64,000 nt of DNA from positions 1-64,000 of the forward strand of contig NZ_VTUZ01000026.1 in NCBI RefSeq assembly GCF_008369935.1, read 5' to 3'. Source of the stretch: Paraburkholderia panacisoli. GTDB lineage: Bacteria > Pseudomonadota > Gammaproteobacteria > Burkholderiales > Burkholderiaceae. The notes under the pieces were generated by a model. That model ran no database searches. It worked only from the letters and a program-made list of their open reading frames with translations, and had not been told where the DNA came from. How positions within the stretch are numbered: position 1 is the stretch's first letter; every line of letters begins with the position of its first letter. Below are positions 46,637 to 58,700 of the stretch, piece by piece. Position numbers and translations under genes: made by a program.

Positions 46637-48352
46637 TTACTGGTTCTGGCCGTCGAGCTTGGCCTTCAACAGCGCGCCGAGGTTCGTCGTGCCGGTTGCA
46701 GCCGAGCTGGAATCCGACGAAGCCAGACCACGGATGGCTTCCTGTTGCTCAGCCGAATCCTTGGCCTTGATCGACAGGTTGATGCCACGCGACTTGCGAT
46801 CGATGTTGATGATCATCGCGTTGACCTTGTCGCCTTCCTTCAGCACGTTGCGAGCATCTTCCACGCGGTCTTGTGCGATTTCCGAAGCGCGCAGGTAGCC
46901 TTCGACTTCAGCCGACAGCTGAACCACTGCACCCTTCGCGTCCACCGTCTTGACCACGCCGTCGACGATCGAACCCTTGTCGTTCATTGCAACGAAGTTG
47001 CTGAACGGGTCGCCTTCGAGCTGCTTGATACCCAGCGAAATGCGTTCCTTCTCGACGTCGATGCCGAGAACGATCGCTTCCACTTCGTCGCCCTTCTTGT
47101 ACTTGCGAACTGCTTCTTCGCCCGTTTCGCTCCACGACAGGTCCGACAGGTGAACCAGACCGTCGATGCCGCCCGGCAGACCGATGAAGACGCCGAAGTC
47201 GGTGATCGACTTGATTGCGCCTTGCAGCTTGTCGCCCTTCTTGAAGTTGCGGCTGAAGTCGTCCCAAGGGTTCGGCTTGCATTGCTTCATGCCGAGGCTG
47301 ATACGGCGGCGGTCTTCGTCGATTTCGAGAACCATGACTTCGACTTCGTCGCCTAGTTGCACAACCTTCGACGGTGCAACGTTCTTGTTCGTCCAGTCCA
47401 TTTCCGACACGTGGACGAGGCCTTCGATGCCCGATTCCACTTCGACGAATGCGCCGTAGTCGGTGATGTTGGTGACCTTACCGAACAGGCGCGTGCCCGA
47501 CGGGTAACGGCGCGAGATGCCTTCCCACGGATCGTCGCCCAGTTGCTTGATGCCCAGCGAAACGCGGTTCTTCTCTTGGTCGAACTTGAGGATCTTCGCG
47601 GTGACTTCCTGGCCGACCGACAGCACTTCGCTCGGGTGACGCACACGACGCCATGCGATGTCGGTGATGTGCAGCAGGCCGTCGATACCGCCGAGGTCCA
47701 CGAACGCGCCGTAGTCGGTGATGTTCTTGACCACGCCTTCGACGATCGCGCCTTCCTTCAGCGTTTCGAGCAGCTTTGCGCGCTCTTCGCCCTGGGTCGC
47801 TTCGATCACGGCACGGCGCGACAGCACGACATTGTTACGCTTGCGGTCGAGCTTGATGACGCGGAATTCCAGCGTCTTTCCTTCGTACGGGGTCGTGTCC
47901 TTGACCGGACGCGTGTCGACCAGCGAACCCGGCAGGAACGCGCGGATACCGTTGACCATCACGGTCATGCCGCCCTTGACCTTGCCCGTGATCGTGCCGG
48001 TCACGAGTTCGTTGTTGTCGAGAGCCTTTTCCAGCGACAGCCACGAAGCCAGACGCTTCGCCTTGTCGCGCGACAGGATCGTGTCGCCATAGCCGTTTTC
48101 CAGCGCGTCGATCGCGACGGAAACGAAGTCGCCCGCCTGCACTTCTACCTCGCCCGCGTCGTTCAGGAACTCTTCGAGCGGGATGTAGGCTTCGGACTTG
48201 AGACCAGCGTTGACGACCACGAAGTTGTGGTCAACACGCACGACTTCGGCGGAGATCACTTCGCCAGCGCGCATGTCTTGCTTGGTCAGCGACTCTTCGA
48301 ACAGAGCCGCAAAAGATTCGGTATTCGGGGTAGAGGTTTGCAGGTCGGACAT
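46637..48352 (-). CDS. rpsA: 30S ribosomal protein S1
   Basis: 571 residues with six S1 (OB) domains in a row, seen by repeats of [25 protein letters not shown] and [13 protein letters not shown]. It captures mRNA on the 30S. I start at MSDLQTST (48352). No Shine-Dalgarno precedes it, only an A/T-rich stretch, while a Met six codons earlier (48370) has a weak GAGAA. An AT-rich, SD-free leader fits the known autoregulation of rpsA. Confidence 0.97.
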   Translation of the reverse strand: MSDLQTSTPNTESFAALFEESLTKQDMRAGEVISAEVVRVDHNFVVVNAGLKSEAYIPLEEFLNDAGEVEVQAGDFVSVAIDALENGYGDTILSRDKAKRLASWLSLEKALDNNELVTGTITGKVKGGMTVMVNGIRAFLPGSLVDTRPVKDTTPYEGKTLEFRVIKLDRKRNNVVLSRRAVIEATQGEERAKLLETLKEGAIVEGVVKNITDYGAFVDLGGIDGLLHITDIAWRRVRHPSEVLSVGQEVTAKILKFDQEKNRVSLGIKQLGDDPWEGISRRYPSGTRLFGKVTNITDYGAFVEVESGIEGLVHVSEMDWTNKNVAPSKVVQLGDEVEVMVLEIDEDRRRISLGMKQCKPNPWDDFSRNFKKGDKLQGAIKSITDFGVFIGLPGGIDGLVHLSDLSWSETGEEAVRKYKKGDEVEAIVLGIDVEKERISLGIKQLEGDPFSNFVAMNDKGSIVDGVVKTVDAKGAVVQLSAEVEGYLRASEIAQDRVEDARNVLKEGDKVNAMIINIDRKSRGINLSIKAKDSAEQQEAIRGLASSDSSSAATGTTNLGALLKAKLDGQNQ

Positions 48353-48535
48353 AAAAATCAAAATTTGCATGGTTCTCGCGGTGCCCGGCTGGCCGGACGG
48401 TCAGCAACAACGGCCAAGAATGCGAATGCCACGCGGGGTTAAAGGGTTTAAACAACGCTCCACGACCATCGTGAAGCACCTACCGACAACGAGATTTCTA
48501 CTGCTCCCGGCGCTGATGCACAACTCGTAGTTCCA

Positions 48536-49222
48536 TCAGGATTGCGGGACTAAAGCTTCATACCATTGCACCACTTGCTCGACCGCCTGGTCGACCGACA
48601 ATGCGGAGGTATCAAGCAGCTTTGCATCCGCTGCAGGCTTGAGTGGCGCGGCTGTGCGCTGACTGTCACGCTCGTCGCGCTCACGCAAATCCCGGAGCAA
48701 GTCATCTATATTAGCAGAAAATCCTTTTTGGATCAATTGCTTATACCGGCGCGCCGCGCGAGCCTCGACGCTGGCGGTCATGAACACCTTCAGCACGGCG
48801 TCCTGGAAGATCACAGTGCCCATGTCGCGACCGTCGGCGACCAGCCCCGGCTCCTTGCGGAAAGCCCGCTGACGCGCCACCAGCGCGGCTCGCACGGGTG
48901 CGTGCACGGCGATCGCCGAGGCCCGGCTGCCGACTTCCTCGGCGCGAATCTCGGCCGACACGTCGACGCCGTCGAGTTGCGCCAGCCCCTCACGAAACGT
49001 GATATGCAGGTCGTCGATCAGTTTGACAAGGGCGTCGCCGTCATCCGCCGCGACGCCGTAACGCAGGCTGGCTAGCGCGGCCAGCCGGTACAGCGCGCCG
49101 CTATCCAGCAGGTGAAAGCCGAGGCTCGCGGCAACCAGCGCGGCCACGGTGCCCTTGCCGGAGGCACTCGGGCCGTCGATCGTAATGACGGGCGTCTGGT
49201 GAAAGGGACGGGTCGGTTTCAT
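48536..49222 (-). CDS. cmk: Cytidylate kinase
   Basis: 228 residues. Phosphorylates CMP and dCMP. The P-loop is in [17 protein letters not shown] at the N-terminus, and the CMP-binding segment [16 protein letters not shown] is intact. It lies between aroA and rpsA as in many proteobacteria. Confidence 0.97.
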   Translation of the reverse strand: MKPTRPFHQTPVITIDGPSASGKGTVAALVAASLGFHLLDSGALYRLAALASLRYGVAADDGDALVKLIDDLHITFREGLAQLDGVDVSAEIRAEEVGSRASAIAVHAPVRAALVARQRAFRKEPGLVADGRDMGTVIFQDAVLKVFMTASVEARAARRYKQLIQKGFSANIDDLLRDLRERDERDSQRTAAPLKPAADAKLLDTSALSVDQAVEQVVQWYEALVPQS

Positions 49223-49257
49223 CGAAAAAGTCGCACGTCAGTCGATTCGGGGTCGAA

Positions 49258-50562
49258 TCAGGGTTGAGCAAGCGCGGTGAAGCGCTCGAAATAATCGGGA
49301 AATGTCTTGCCGACGCACTTCGGGTCGTTGATCCGGATCGGCACGCCGCCGAGACTGACCAGCGAGAAGCACATCGCCATGCGGTGGTCGTCGTAGGTGT
49401 CGATCGCGGCGTTCGGAATCAGCTTTTCAGGCGGCGTGACGACGAGGAAGTCCTCGCCCTCCTGCACCTTCGCGCCGACCTTGCGCAGCTCGGTCGCCAT
49501 CGCGGCGATCCGGTCGGTTTCCTTCACGCGCCAGCTGGCGATGTTGCGCAGCGTACTGGTGCCGTCCGCGAACAGCGCGGCGACGGCAATCGTCATCGCG
49601 GCATCGGGGATCAGGTTGAAGTCCATGTCGATGGGTTCGAGCTTGCCGCTGTCGTGACCGACGCCGCGCACTTCGATCCAGTCGTCGCCCATCTGCAGGT
49701 TCGCGCCCATCTTAATCAGCGCATCGGCGAAGCCGACGTCGCCCTGGATGCTCCCGCGGCCCACGCCTTCCACTCTCAGCGGCCCGCCGCCAAGCGCGCC
49801 GGCCGCAAGGAAATACGACGCGGACGACGCATCGCCCTCCACCATGATCGTGCCCGGCGACTGGTAGCGCTGGCCCGCCGGCACAACGAACTGGTGCCAG
49901 CCGTGGCGCTCGACCTCGATGCCGAAGCGCGCCATCAGTTTGATCGTGATCTCGATGTACGGTTTCGAGATCAGTTCGCCGTCCACCTGCACGGTGCTCA
50001 CGCCGCTTTCGGTGCGCACGAGTGGCAGCGTCATCAGCAGCGAAGTCAGAAACTGGCTCGACACGTCGCCGCGCACGCGGATGGGCGCGTCGGCGGCAAT
50101 CTGCGCCGGGCGGATCCGCAGCGGCGGATAGCCTTCATTTTCTTCGTAGTCGATCTTCGCGCCGATCTGGCGCAAGCCGTCGACCAGATCGCCGATCGGC
50201 CGCTCGTGCATGCGCGGCACGCCGTGGATCCGATAGTCGCCGCCGTTCACGGCCAGCGCCGCGGTCAGCGGACGCACCGCCGTGCCCGCATTGCCGAGGA
50301 ACAGGTCGGCCTGGCGCGCGGTGAACGCGCCACGCGTGCCCGTCACGACACAGGTGTCGCCGTCGCGCTTCAGACGCACGCCGAGCTTTTCGAGCGCGTC
50401 GAGCATCACGCGGGTGTCGTCGGAGTCGAGCAGGTTCGTGATCGTCGTTTCGCCTTCGGCGAGGGCCGCGAGCAGCAACACCCGGTTCGAAATGCTCTTC
50501 GAGCCAGGCAGACGAACCGTGCCGGACGCACGGGAATACGGTCCGAGATCGAGGAATTCCAT
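49258..50562 (-). CDS. aroA: 5-enolpyruvylshikimate-3-phosphate synthase
   Basis: 434 residues. Sixth step of the shikimate pathway. [17 protein letters not shown] (18-34) and [15 protein letters not shown] (about 89-103) are the two AroA signatures. The NAGTA-type loop with Gly96-equivalent marks a class I, glyphosate-sensitive type. The start is ATG at 50562. A longer frame through tyrA is an artefact. Confidence 0.97.
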   Translation of the reverse strand: MEFLDLGPYSRASGTVRLPGSKSISNRVLLLAALAEGETTITNLLDSDDTRVMLDALEKLGVRLKRDGDTCVVTGTRGAFTARQADLFLGNAGTAVRPLTAALAVNGGDYRIHGVPRMHERPIGDLVDGLRQIGAKIDYEENEGYPPLRIRPAQIAADAPIRVRGDVSSQFLTSLLMTLPLVRTESGVSTVQVDGELISKPYIEITIKLMARFGIEVERHGWHQFVVPAGQRYQSPGTIMVEGDASSASYFLAAGALGGGPLRVEGVGRGSIQGDVGFADALIKMGANLQMGDDWIEVRGVGHDSGKLEPIDMDFNLIPDAAMTIAVAALFADGTSTLRNIASWRVKETDRIAAMATELRKVGAKVQEGEDFLVVTPPEKLIPNAAIDTYDDHRMAMCFSLVSLGGVPIRINDPKCVGKTFPDYFERFTALAQP

Positions 50563-50581
50563 GATTGAGTCCAGTTTCCGG

Positions 50582-51523
50582 TTATTTCGGCGCGTCGCTC
50601 TGGGCAAGCCCGGCCGCGCGCTGTTCCTGCCATTCGGTGCGCGCGAGCCGCGAGCGTGCGAAGACGGCTTCGAGCGCGGCGCCGTCGGCGGCTTCGATCG
50701 CGGCGCGCAGGCGCGCAAGCACGTCCGTGTACGCGTCGAGTTCGTCAAGCAGGGCGGCGCGGTTGGCCACGCACACGTCGCGCCACATTTCCGGGCTCGA
50801 CGCGGCAATGCGTGTGAAGTCGCGAAAGCCCCCCGCCGCAAACGAGAACTTCAACGCGGCGTCGGGTGAATTGAGAATCTGCTCGACCAGCGCGAACGAC
50901 AGCACGTGCGGCAGATGGCTGACCGACGCGAACACGCGGTCATGCTGCTCGGGCGTCATCTCGCGCACGAGCGCGCCGGTGGCCCGCCACATCGCCGCGA
51001 CCCGCTCGACCGCCTCCGGCGCATTCTCCGGCAGCGGGCACAGCACGACGTTGCGGCTCACGTACAGGTCGGGCAACGCGGCATCCACACCGCTCGACTC
51101 GCGGCCGGCAATCGGATGCCCAGGCACGAACTGGCCGATGCGTGCCCCGAGCGCCGCACGAGCCGCGCCGACCACGTCCGACTTGGTGCTGCCGGCATCG
51201 GTGACGACGGTGGTAGTGTCGAGGTACGGCGCGATGCGCTCCAGGAGCGGCTGCGTCTGCGCGACGGGCGCCGCCAGCAGCACGAAGTCCGCGCCGCGCA
51301 GCGCTTCACGCAGCGCGGCGTCGTCGTTCAACGAGGCGGCGCCGTCGATCACGCCCAAGGCCCGTGCCCGCTCGGTCGACGCGGGCGAACGTCCGACGCC
51401 GATCACCGTGCGCGCGCCCTCGGCCTCGCCCCGCTCGCGCAACGCGCGCGCGAGCGATCCGCCGATCAGGCCGACACCGAAAATCACCAGCTTGTTAAAA
51501 GAAAACGCGGCCACGTCGGTCAC
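50582..51523 (-). CDS. tyrA: Prephenate dehydrogenase
   Basis: 313 residues. Converts prephenate to 4-hydroxyphenylpyruvate on the tyrosine branch. NAD fold [18 protein letters not shown], then [11 protein letters not shown] and [11 protein letters not shown] with the catalytic His. It has no chorismate mutase domain, since that activity is in pheA nearby. Spaced 19 bases from aroA, and aroA may even be a fused function in relatives. Confidence 0.95.
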   Translation of the reverse strand: MTDVAAFSFNKLVIFGVGLIGGSLARALRERGEAEGARTVIGVGRSPASTERARALGVIDGAASLNDDAALREALRGADFVLLAAPVAQTQPLLERIAPYLDTTTVVTDAGSTKSDVVGAARAALGARIGQFVPGHPIAGRESSGVDAALPDLYVSRNVVLCPLPENAPEAVERVAAMWRATGALVREMTPEQHDRVFASVSHLPHVLSFALVEQILNSPDAALKFSFAAGGFRDFTRIAASSPEMWRDVCVANRAALLDELDAYTDVLARLRAAIEAADGAALEAVFARSRLARTEWQEQRAAGLAQSDAPK

Positions 51524-51588
51524 AGAAAAAGCGCGCCAGTCATGCCGATGGAGTTAGCCGATCAGGCGCGCGGGTCAAGGATCACCGC

Positions 51589-52701
51589 TTACGCGGTAGC
51601 GAGCGTTTTTTCGAGCGCCGCGAGGAAAGCTTCGTTTTCTTCCGGCAGGCCGATCGTGATGCGCAGCCATTGCGGCAAACCGTAGTTGCCGACCCGGCGC
51701 ACGATCACGCCCTGCTTCAGCAATTCGAGATTCACGCGATTGCCCGCGGCAGCATCGTCGCCGACGCGCACCAGCACGAAGTTGCCGTCCGACGGCACAT
51801 ACTCCAGGCCGAGCTTGTCGAACGCCTCGGTCAAGCGGCGGTAGCCTTGCGCGTTCAACGCCGCGCTCTTGTCGAGAAACGCCTGGTCGTTCAGCGCGGC
51901 GATCGCCGCGGCTTGCGCCAGCGTGTTCACGTTGAAGGGCTGCCGCAGACGGTTCAGCAGGTCGGTCAATTCGGGCTGCGCAATCGCGAAGCCGACGCGC
52001 AGGCCGGCGAGGCCGAACGCCTTCGAGAACGTGCGCGATACGAGCAGATTCGGGTAACGGCGCACCCATGCGATCGAGTCGTAGCGCTTTTGCGCCGGCA
52101 GATATTCGGTGTACGCCTCATCGAGCACGACGGCCACGTGGCGCGGCACCTTGTCGAGAAACGCCTCGAGCTTCGGACCTTCGATGAACGTGCCGGTCGG
52201 ATTGTTCGGGTTGGCGACGAACACGAGGCGCGTGTCGTCGGTGATCGCGGCTAGCATCGCGTCGAGGTCGTGACCATATTTGACGGCCGGCACGACGATC
52301 GCGCGGGCGCCCACGCCTTGCGTGGCCAGCGCGTACACCGCGAACGAATACTGTGCGAAGACGATCGACTGGCCTTTCTCGACGAACGCGTGCGCGGCGA
52401 TTTCGAGAATGTCGTTGCTGCCGTTGCCGAGCGTGACCCAGTCCGCCGGCACGCCATAGCGCTCGCTCAAAGCGGCCTTCAGCTCGAAGCCGTTCGCATC
52501 CGGATAACGGCCGAGTTCGCTGACGGCCTGCGCCATCGCGCGCTGTGCCGACTCCGGCATGCCGAGCGGATTTTCATTCGATGCCAGCTTCACGATGGTC
52601 GCCTCGTCCAGACCGAACTCGCGGGCCACTTCCGAAATCGGCTTGCCGGCGATGTAAGGCGCAATTGCGCGCACGTAGGAAGGACCAAAAGACGCTGTCA
52701 T
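51589..52701 (-). CDS. hisC: Histidinol-phosphate aminotransferase (aromatic cluster copy)
   Basis: 370 residues, fold-type I PLP aminotransferase. The Schiff-base Lys is in VSRTFSKAFGLAGLRVGFA, the substrate/PLP segment is NPNNPTGTF and the N-terminal motif is LASNENPLGMP. Its location between pheA and tyrA suggests that it serves aromatic amino acid transamination as well as, or instead of, histidine synthesis. Confidence 0.93.
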   Translation of the reverse strand: MTASFGPSYVRAIAPYIAGKPISEVAREFGLDEATIVKLASNENPLGMPESAQRAMAQAVSELGRYPDANGFELKAALSERYGVPADWVTLGNGSNDILEIAAHAFVEKGQSIVFAQYSFAVYALATQGVGARAIVVPAVKYGHDLDAMLAAITDDTRLVFVANPNNPTGTFIEGPKLEAFLDKVPRHVAVVLDEAYTEYLPAQKRYDSIAWVRRYPNLLVSRTFSKAFGLAGLRVGFAIAQPELTDLLNRLRQPFNVNTLAQAAAIAALNDQAFLDKSAALNAQGYRRLTEAFDKLGLEYVPSDGNFVLVRVGDDAAAGNRVNLELLKQGVIVRRVGNYGLPQWLRITIGLPEENEAFLAALEKTLATA

Positions 52702-52781
52702 GAATATCTCCGAACGACTATGAATGTGGAATATGCGGGTGGGCGGCCCGGTGCCGCCCGAATCCCCTTGCCTGCGTGCCG

Positions 52782-53864
52782 TTAGCGGGCGCGCGGGTAC
52801 GAACCGAGTATCTTCAGGAACGCGGCCTTCTCGCCGAGTTCGGTCAACGCGGCAGCAACCGCCGGATCGTCGCGATGGCCCTCAACGTCGATGTAGAAGT
52901 AGTACTCCCACGTGCCGACGCGCGCCGGACGCGATTCGAAACGGGTCATCGACACACTATGGCGCGCGAGCGGCTCCAGCAACTTGACCATCGCGCCCGG
53001 CTCGTTCACGACCGACACGATCAGCGAAGTCTGGTCGTAGCCGCTCTGGCCGGCCGGCTGCTTGCCGATCATCACGAAACGCGTGCGATTGTGCGGGTCG
53101 TCCTGAATCAGCGCGTTCACCACCTGCAAACCGTAATGGGTCGCGGCGCGATCGCCGGCGATCGCCGCGACCGTCGGATCGTCCGCGGCCATCCGCGCGG
53201 CTTCCGCATTGCTCGACACCGCCTGACGCTCCAGATGCGGCGCGTTCGTCGACAACCAGCGCTGGCATTGGGCGAGCGCCTGCGCATGCGCGCACACGCG
53301 CTTCACGCCTGTGAGGCCGCCATTCAGCGTCAACAGATTGTGGTGAATCGGCAAAGCCAGTTCGCCGCCGATCGTCAACTGCGTTTGCAGCAGCAGGTCG
53401 AGCGTGCGCGACACTGCGCCTTCGGTCGAATTCTCGACCGGCACGACGCCGAATTCGGCGGCGCCCGCCTCGACCGAGCGGAACACCTCGTCGATCGACG
53501 GGCACGGCAGACCTTCGATCGACTGACCGAAGTACTCGTGCATCGCCTGTTCGCTATAGGTGCCGACCGGCCCGAGGTAGGCGGCCTTGATGGTTTTTTC
53601 GAGTGCACGGCTCGCGGCCATGATCTCGCGCCAGATCGCGCTGATGTGCTCGCTCGCGAGCGGCCCTTCGCTCATGTCCTGCAAACGCGCGATCACCTGC
53701 TGTTCGCGCTCCGGCCTGAACACCGGCGCGTTGAAATGCTTCTTGACCTCGCCCACTTCGAGCGCCACCGCGGCGCGCTGGTTCAGAAGTGCGATCAACT
53801 GCGCGTCGAGCGCGTCGATGCGTTCGCGAAGGGGTTTGAGTCGGGTATTGAGTTCGTCGTCCAT
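52782..53864 (-). CDS. pheA: Bifunctional chorismate mutase/prephenate dehydratase (P-protein)
   Basis: 360 residues. The AroQ chorismate mutase is at about 1-85 (LRERIDALDAQLIALLNQRA). The prephenate dehydratase is at about 92-270 (YLGPVGTYSEQAMHEYFG, with VVPVENSTEGAVSRTLDLL). A C-terminal ACT domain for Phe feedback holds ESRPARVGTWEYYFYID. Makes phenylpyruvate from chorismate. Confidence 0.96.
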   Translation of the reverse strand: MDDELNTRLKPLRERIDALDAQLIALLNQRAAVALEVGEVKKHFNAPVFRPEREQQVIARLQDMSEGPLASEHISAIWREIMAASRALEKTIKAAYLGPVGTYSEQAMHEYFGQSIEGLPCPSIDEVFRSVEAGAAEFGVVPVENSTEGAVSRTLDLLLQTQLTIGGELALPIHHNLLTLNGGLTGVKRVCAHAQALAQCQRWLSTNAPHLERQAVSSNAEAARMAADDPTVAAIAGDRAATHYGLQVVNALIQDDPHNRTRFVMIGKQPAGQSGYDQTSLIVSVVNEPGAMVKLLEPLARHSVSMTRFESRPARVGTWEYYFYIDVEGHRDDPAVAAALTELGEKAAFLKILGSYPRAR

Positions 53865-53928
53865 GCGTGAAAACGGCCCTGCCGGGTAACTGCTGGAAAG
53901 GATGCGCGCGCCTGCTGGTCAGCGTGAC

Positions 53929-55011
53929 TCAGGCGCTGCGCTGCTCGAATTCCTTCATGTATTCGACAAGCGCTTTGACGCCTTCGAGCGGGACGGCGTT
54001 ATAAATCGACGCCCGCATGCCGCCGACGGACTTGTGGCCCTTTAGCTGCACCATTCCCCGCGCTTTCGCGCCGGCCAGGAAATCCTCGTTGCGCGACTCG
54101 TCGGCGAGGAAGAACGGTACGTTCATCCGCGAGCGCGAGCCCCGCTCGACCTTGTTCAGATAGAAGCTGCTCGAGTCGATCGCGTCGTACAGCAGCTTCG
54201 ACTTTTCGAGGTTGCGCGCTTCGATCGCGGCAAGGCCGCCCTGCTTCTTCAACCACTTGAACACCAGCCCGGCGATGTAGATCGCGTAGGTGGGCGGCGT
54301 GTTGTACATCGAATTGTTCTCGGCGACGGTCTTCCATTCGAACGCCGACGGGCAGATCGGCTGCGAGCGACCCAGCATGTCCTCGCGCACGATCACCACC
54401 GTCACGCCGGCCATGCCGATGTTCTTCTGCGCGCCGCCGAACAGCACGCCGTATTTGGCGATGTCCATCGGGCGCGACAGAATGTGCGACGACGCGTCCG
54501 CCACCAGCGGAATATCACCGAGGTCGGGAATCTCGAAGGTCTCAACGCCGTGAATGGTCTCGTTCGTGCACAGATGCACATAAGCCGGATCGTCCGACAA
54601 CTGCCATTCCGAGCGCGCCGGCGCACGCGTGAAACCGTCGGCCGTCTGGCCGCTGGCGGCCAGATGCGCGCTGCCGTATTTCTGCGCTTCCTTGAACGAC
54701 TTCTGCGACCACGAACCGGTGATGACGAAATCCGCGCGCGGTTTCGCGCCGAGCAGGTTCATCGGCACAATCGCGTTTTCGCCCAGCCCGCCGCCCTGCA
54801 GGAACAGGATGCGATGGCTAGCCGGCACCGCGAGCAACTCGCGCAGATCGGTAAGCGCTTCCTCGTGGATCGACATGAACTCTTTGCCGCGATGGCTCAT
54901 TTCCATCACGCTCATGCCACTGCCTTGCCAATTGAGCATCTCGTCGGCTGCCTGGCGTAGCACTTCTTCGGGCATGGCCGCCGGGCCGGCTGAGAAATTA
55001 AAGACGCGCAT
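53929..55011 (-). CDS. serC: Phosphoserine aminotransferase
   Basis: 360 residues. PLP enzyme for serine and pyridoxine synthesis. It starts [20 protein letters not shown], typical of SerC. The Schiff-base Lys is in [14 protein letters not shown]. It heads the serC-pheA-hisC-tyrA-aroA-cmk-rpsA run on this strand. Confidence 0.97.
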   Translation of the reverse strand: MRVFNFSAGPAAMPEEVLRQAADEMLNWQGSGMSVMEMSHRGKEFMSIHEEALTDLRELLAVPASHRILFLQGGGLGENAIVPMNLLGAKPRADFVITGSWSQKSFKEAQKYGSAHLAASGQTADGFTRAPARSEWQLSDDPAYVHLCTNETIHGVETFEIPDLGDIPLVADASSHILSRPMDIAKYGVLFGGAQKNIGMAGVTVVIVREDMLGRSQPICPSAFEWKTVAENNSMYNTPPTYAIYIAGLVFKWLKKQGGLAAIEARNLEKSKLLYDAIDSSSFYLNKVERGSRSRMNVPFFLADESRNEDFLAGAKARGMVQLKGHKSVGGMRASIYNAVPLEGVKALVEYMKEFEQRSA

Positions 55012-55335
55012 CGTGAAGTCCTGGAAGCGGGCGCGAAAAACGATAGATCGCGCAAAAAACGGCGAAGGTGGCCGCCGGCAAGGCGACCACGATGAAACGG
55101 GCCACGCGGATTCGACGGCGCGGATCCGTTAGCGCGGACCGGAGGAAGCTAATCACCGGAACGATTCCGCCGAAAATCCGCGCCGAAAAGAAAATGGCCG
55201 TCTGCGCGTGTGCGCAAACGGCCATTATCGCATTGTCACCGCCAACGCGCCAAACCCGGCACGCGCTACGGCGTGCCCGGCGAGCCTGCCAGGCGGCGGC
55301 TCATGCGATGTCAGCGCAGTCTTTCGACCCTGGAA
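55012..55335. other. Intergenic region between serC and the DUF2059 gene
   Basis: 324 bases. It contains the terminator of the DUF2059 gene (55185-55226) and the presumed serC promoter. A 75-codon frame on the minus strand begins inside the terminator hairpin and is not taken as a gene. Confidence 0.5.
55185..55226 (-). terminator. Terminator after the DUF2059 gene
   Basis: On the minus strand the stem AATGGCCGT / ACGGCCATT, with a GC-rich 16-base loop, is followed by TTCTTTTC, about 110 bases after the stop. Confidence 0.75.
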
Positions 55336-55947
55336 TTACTTGGCCGCCGACTTGACCGAAGCGACTTCCTTGTCGGCCTGATCACGCGTTGCCTTGATCG
55401 ATTGCGGCATGTACTTCTGCATCAGGCCGTTCACGACGTCGCGGCCAACCTGGTCTTGCACCTGGATGAACTTGCGGCCGGTCGGGCTCTTGTAGAACGC
55501 CGTCAGATCCTTGATTTCCGACGTGCTGTAGTACTTCGCGTACGCGTCGTACTGAGCTTGCATTGCGTCCTGACGGAAGTTGTCCGTTGCGAACACCTGG
55601 CCTGCGCCGTCAACCAGCTTCGGCACTGCGTTCTTTTGCAGCGTCGGGACGGCAGCCTGCTTCTGCTTGTCCGACATCGTCTTGTTTTCGCTCAGCGCGT
55701 CCGACAGGATGGCCGGAACCAGTTGCTTCGCTTGCATTTGCGCGCTGTTGCCGATTGCGCCGACGAGCTTCTGCGCGTCGATTGCGTCCAGCAGGTCCTT
55801 GATCGCAGCCTGCTTGGCCGGGTCAACCGGTGCTGCGGCAGCCGCCGGAGCCTGAGCCGCCGGCGGCTGGCTTTGCAGCGCTTGAGCCATGGCGAAGGTC
55901 GGCACGAGAGCGGCCAGCAACATCAGTTGTTTGAATCGTTTTTGCAT
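55336..55947 (-). CDS. Secreted DUF2059 protein
   Basis: 203 residues. Signal peptide ending at about AMA (residue 21), then an Ala/Pro/Gln-rich linker (24-43) and a helical DUF2059 domain (ending LTAFYKSPTGRKFIQVQDQV). Two tandem ATGs exist. The second (55947) is better placed relative to GGGAG. Function unknown. It lies between gyrA and serC. Confidence 0.88.
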   Translation of the reverse strand: MQKRFKQLMLLAALVPTFAMAQALQSQPPAAQAPAAAAAPVDPAKQAAIKDLLDAIDAQKLVGAIGNSAQMQAKQLVPAILSDALSENKTMSDKQKQAAVPTLQKNAVPKLVDGAGQVFATDNFRQDAMQAQYDAYAKYYSTSEIKDLTAFYKSPTGRKFIQVQDQVGRDVVNGLMQKYMPQSIKATRDQADKEVASVKSAAK

Positions 55948-56063
55948 CATTACTCCCTAAGAGAAATTAACTTGACTGCGCGCTGTGCGGGATGCGTGTC
56001 GGCCCGACACGCCATTGTTCCCTGCGCAGCATTCAACCTGTTACCGAGACCGGAAGCCGCGGA

Positions 56064-58700
56064 TCAGGCTGCACCGTTGTCTTCACCGCCGTTGTTGCCT
56101 TCGGCAGGACCTTCGGCGTCGCCTTCCACATCGCCTTCCGCTTCCGCCTCGGCCACTTGTTGCAGACCGGAAAGCTTGGTCCCTTCGTCAAGGCTGATGA
56201 GTGTAACACCTTGGGTTGCACGTCCCATTTCGCGAATTTCCGACACGCGCGTGCGAATCAGCACACCCGTGTTCGTGATCAGCATGATCTGCGCTTCCGA
56301 GTCCACCAGCGTCGCGGCGACGACCTTGCCGTTTCGCTCCGAGGTCTGGATTGCGATCATGCCTTTCGTGCCGCGCCCGTGACGGGTGTATTCGATGATC
56401 GGCGTGCGTTTGCCAAAGCCGTTTTCCGTTGCGGTGAGCACCGATTGCTGCTCGTCGCCGGCGACCAGCAACGCGATCACGTTCTGTCCGTCTTCGAGCT
56501 GCATGCCGCGCACGCCGCGCGCTTCACGGCCCATGGGGCGCACGTCGTTCTCGTCGAAACGAACCGCCTTGCCCGAATCCGAGAACAGCATGACGTCGTG
56601 CTGGCCGTCCGTGATCGCGGCGCCGATCAGGTAGTCGCCGTCATCCAGACCGACCGCAATAATACCCTTGCGCAACACGCGGCCAAAGGCTTCCAACGGC
56701 GTCTTCTTTACGGTTCCTAACGCGGTGCCCATAAAGACGAATTTGTCGGCCGAAAATTCCTTGACCGGCAAGACAACCGTAATCTTTTCGCCTTCCTGAA
56801 GCGGGAAGATATTGATGATCGGGCGGCCGCGCGAATTCCGCGAACCTTGCGGGACTTCATAGACCTTCACGCTGTAGACGCGACCGCGATTCGAGAAGCA
56901 CAGAATGTGATCGTGCGTGTTCGCGATGAACAGCGTGTCGATCCAGTCGTCTTCCTTCATCGCCGTGGCCTGCTTGCCGCGACCGCCGCGCTTCTGCGCG
57001 CTGTACTCGGACAGCGGCTGCGATTTCACGTAGCCGGCATGCGACATCGTGACGACCATCTCTTGCGGCGTGATCAGATCTTCGGTGTTCAGCTCGGTGG
57101 CGTTCAGCTCGATCTTCGAGCGGCGCGCGTCGCCGAATTCGGCCTTGATCGACGTGAGTTCGTCGACGATGATCGCCGTAATGCGCTCCGGGCGAGCCAG
57201 AATGTCCAGCAGGTCGGCAATCTGCGCCATCACTTCGCGATACTCGCCGATGATCTTGTCCTGCTCCAGACCGGTCAGGCGCTGCAGACGCATCTGCAGA
57301 ATTTCCTGAGCCTGGGTGTCGGACAGACGGTAGAGGCCGTCGGACTGCATACCGAACGACGGATTCAATCCGTCGGGACGATAGGCTTCGCGGCCACCCG
57401 CCGACGCGTTTTCCGTCTCGGCGCGCGACAACATTTCGCGCACCAGCGACGAATCCCACGGACGCGCCATCAATTCCTGCTTGGCGATCGGCGGTGTCGG
57501 CGCGGCTTTGATGATCGCGATGAACTCGTCGATGTTGGCGAGCGCAACCGCGAGGCCCTCGAGCACGTGCCCGCGTTCGCGCGCCTTGCGCAGTTCGTAT
57601 ACAGTGCGCCGCGTTAGCACTTCCCGGCGATGCGACAGGAAGCACGACAGCATTTCCTTCAGGTTCAGCAGCTTCGGCTGGCCGTCGACCAGCGCGACCA
57701 TGTTCATGCCGAAGGTGTCCTGAAGCTGGGTCGCCTTGTACAGATTGTTGAGAACGACTTCCGGCACTTCGCCGCGCTTCAACTCGATCACGACGCGCAT
57801 GCCGCTCTTGTCGGATTCGTCGCGGATGTCGGAAATGCCTTCGAGCTTCTTCTCGTTGACCAGCTCCGCGATGCGCTCCAGCAGCGAGCGCTTGTTCACC
57901 TGATACGGCAGTTCGTCGACGATGATCGCCATGCGCTGGCCGCGGTCGATTTCCTCGAAGTGCGTGAGCGCGCGCATCACTACGCGGCCGCGGCCCGTGC
58001 GATAGCCGTCGCGCACGCCGGCCACGCCGTAGATGATGCCGGCGGTCGGGAAGTCGGGAGCCGGAATGATCTCGATCAGTTCCTCGATCGTGGCTTGCGG
58101 GTTTTTAAGCAGGTGCTGGCAAGCGTCGACAACCTCGTTGAGATTGTGCGGCGGAATGTTGGTCGCCATGCCGACCGCGATGCCGGACGAGCCATTGATC
58201 AGCAGATTGGGAATGCGTGCGGGCAGGATGGCCGGCTCGTTTTCACTGCCGTCGTAGTTCGGCGTGAAGTCGACCGTTTCCTTGTCGATGTCGGCCAGCA
58301 GTTCGTGGCCGATCTTCGCCATGCGGATTTCGGTGTAGCGCATCGCCGCGGCGTTGTCGCCGTCGACCGAACCGAAGTTACCCTGACCGTCCACCAGCAT
58401 GTAGCGCAGCGAGAAATCCTGCGCCATCCGGACGATGGTGTCGTAAACAGCTGTGTCGCCGTGCGGGTGATATTTACCGATCACGTCGCCGACAATACGC
58501 GCCGACTTCTTGTACGCGCGGTTCCAGTCGTTGTTCAGCTCGTGCATCGCGTACAGCACGCGCCGGTGCACCGGCTTCAGGCCATCGCGAACGTCGGGAA
58601 GCGCACGCCCTACGATCACGCTCATCGCGTAATCGAGATACGAACGGCGCATTTCCTCCTCTAGGGAGATTGGCAGAGTCTCTTTGGCGAATTGATCCAT
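56064..58700 (-). CDS. gyrA: DNA gyrase subunit A
   Basis: 878 residues. The catalytic Tyr is 122 ([11 protein letters not shown]). In the quinolone-resistance region, positions 83 and 87 are Thr and Asp ([10 protein letters not shown]), with no known resistance change. Two features stand out: a Gly/Ser-rich insertion near 425-450 ([15 protein letters not shown]), usual in beta-proteobacteria, and an acidic Gly/Asn tail. GyrA_C beta-pinwheel repeats fill the C-terminal third. Confidence 0.98.
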   Translation of the reverse strand: MDQFAKETLPISLEEEMRRSYLDYAMSVIVGRALPDVRDGLKPVHRRVLYAMHELNNDWNRAYKKSARIVGDVIGKYHPHGDTAVYDTIVRMAQDFSLRYMLVDGQGNFGSVDGDNAAAMRYTEIRMAKIGHELLADIDKETVDFTPNYDGSENEPAILPARIPNLLINGSSGIAVGMATNIPPHNLNEVVDACQHLLKNPQATIEELIEIIPAPDFPTAGIIYGVAGVRDGYRTGRGRVVMRALTHFEEIDRGQRMAIIVDELPYQVNKRSLLERIAELVNEKKLEGISDIRDESDKSGMRVVIELKRGEVPEVVLNNLYKATQLQDTFGMNMVALVDGQPKLLNLKEMLSCFLSHRREVLTRRTVYELRKARERGHVLEGLAVALANIDEFIAIIKAAPTPPIAKQELMARPWDSSLVREMLSRAETENASAGGREAYRPDGLNPSFGMQSDGLYRLSDTQAQEILQMRLQRLTGLEQDKIIGEYREVMAQIADLLDILARPERITAIIVDELTSIKAEFGDARRSKIELNATELNTEDLITPQEMVVTMSHAGYVKSQPLSEYSAQKRGGRGKQATAMKEDDWIDTLFIANTHDHILCFSNRGRVYSVKVYEVPQGSRNSRGRPIINIFPLQEGEKITVVLPVKEFSADKFVFMGTALGTVKKTPLEAFGRVLRKGIIAVGLDDGDYLIGAAITDGQHDVMLFSDSGKAVRFDENDVRPMGREARGVRGMQLEDGQNVIALLVAGDEQQSVLTATENGFGKRTPIIEYTRHGRGTKGMIAIQTSERNGKVVAATLVDSEAQIMLITNTGVLIRTRVSEIREMGRATQGVTLISLDEGTKLSGLQQVAEAEAEGDVEGDAEGPAEGNNGGEDNGAA

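Noticed and set aside
54998-55225. 75-codon frame on the minus strand with a hydrophobic segment
   Set aside because: Its start codon lies inside the terminator hairpin of the DUF2059 gene, it overlaps the serC start, and it has no ribosome site.
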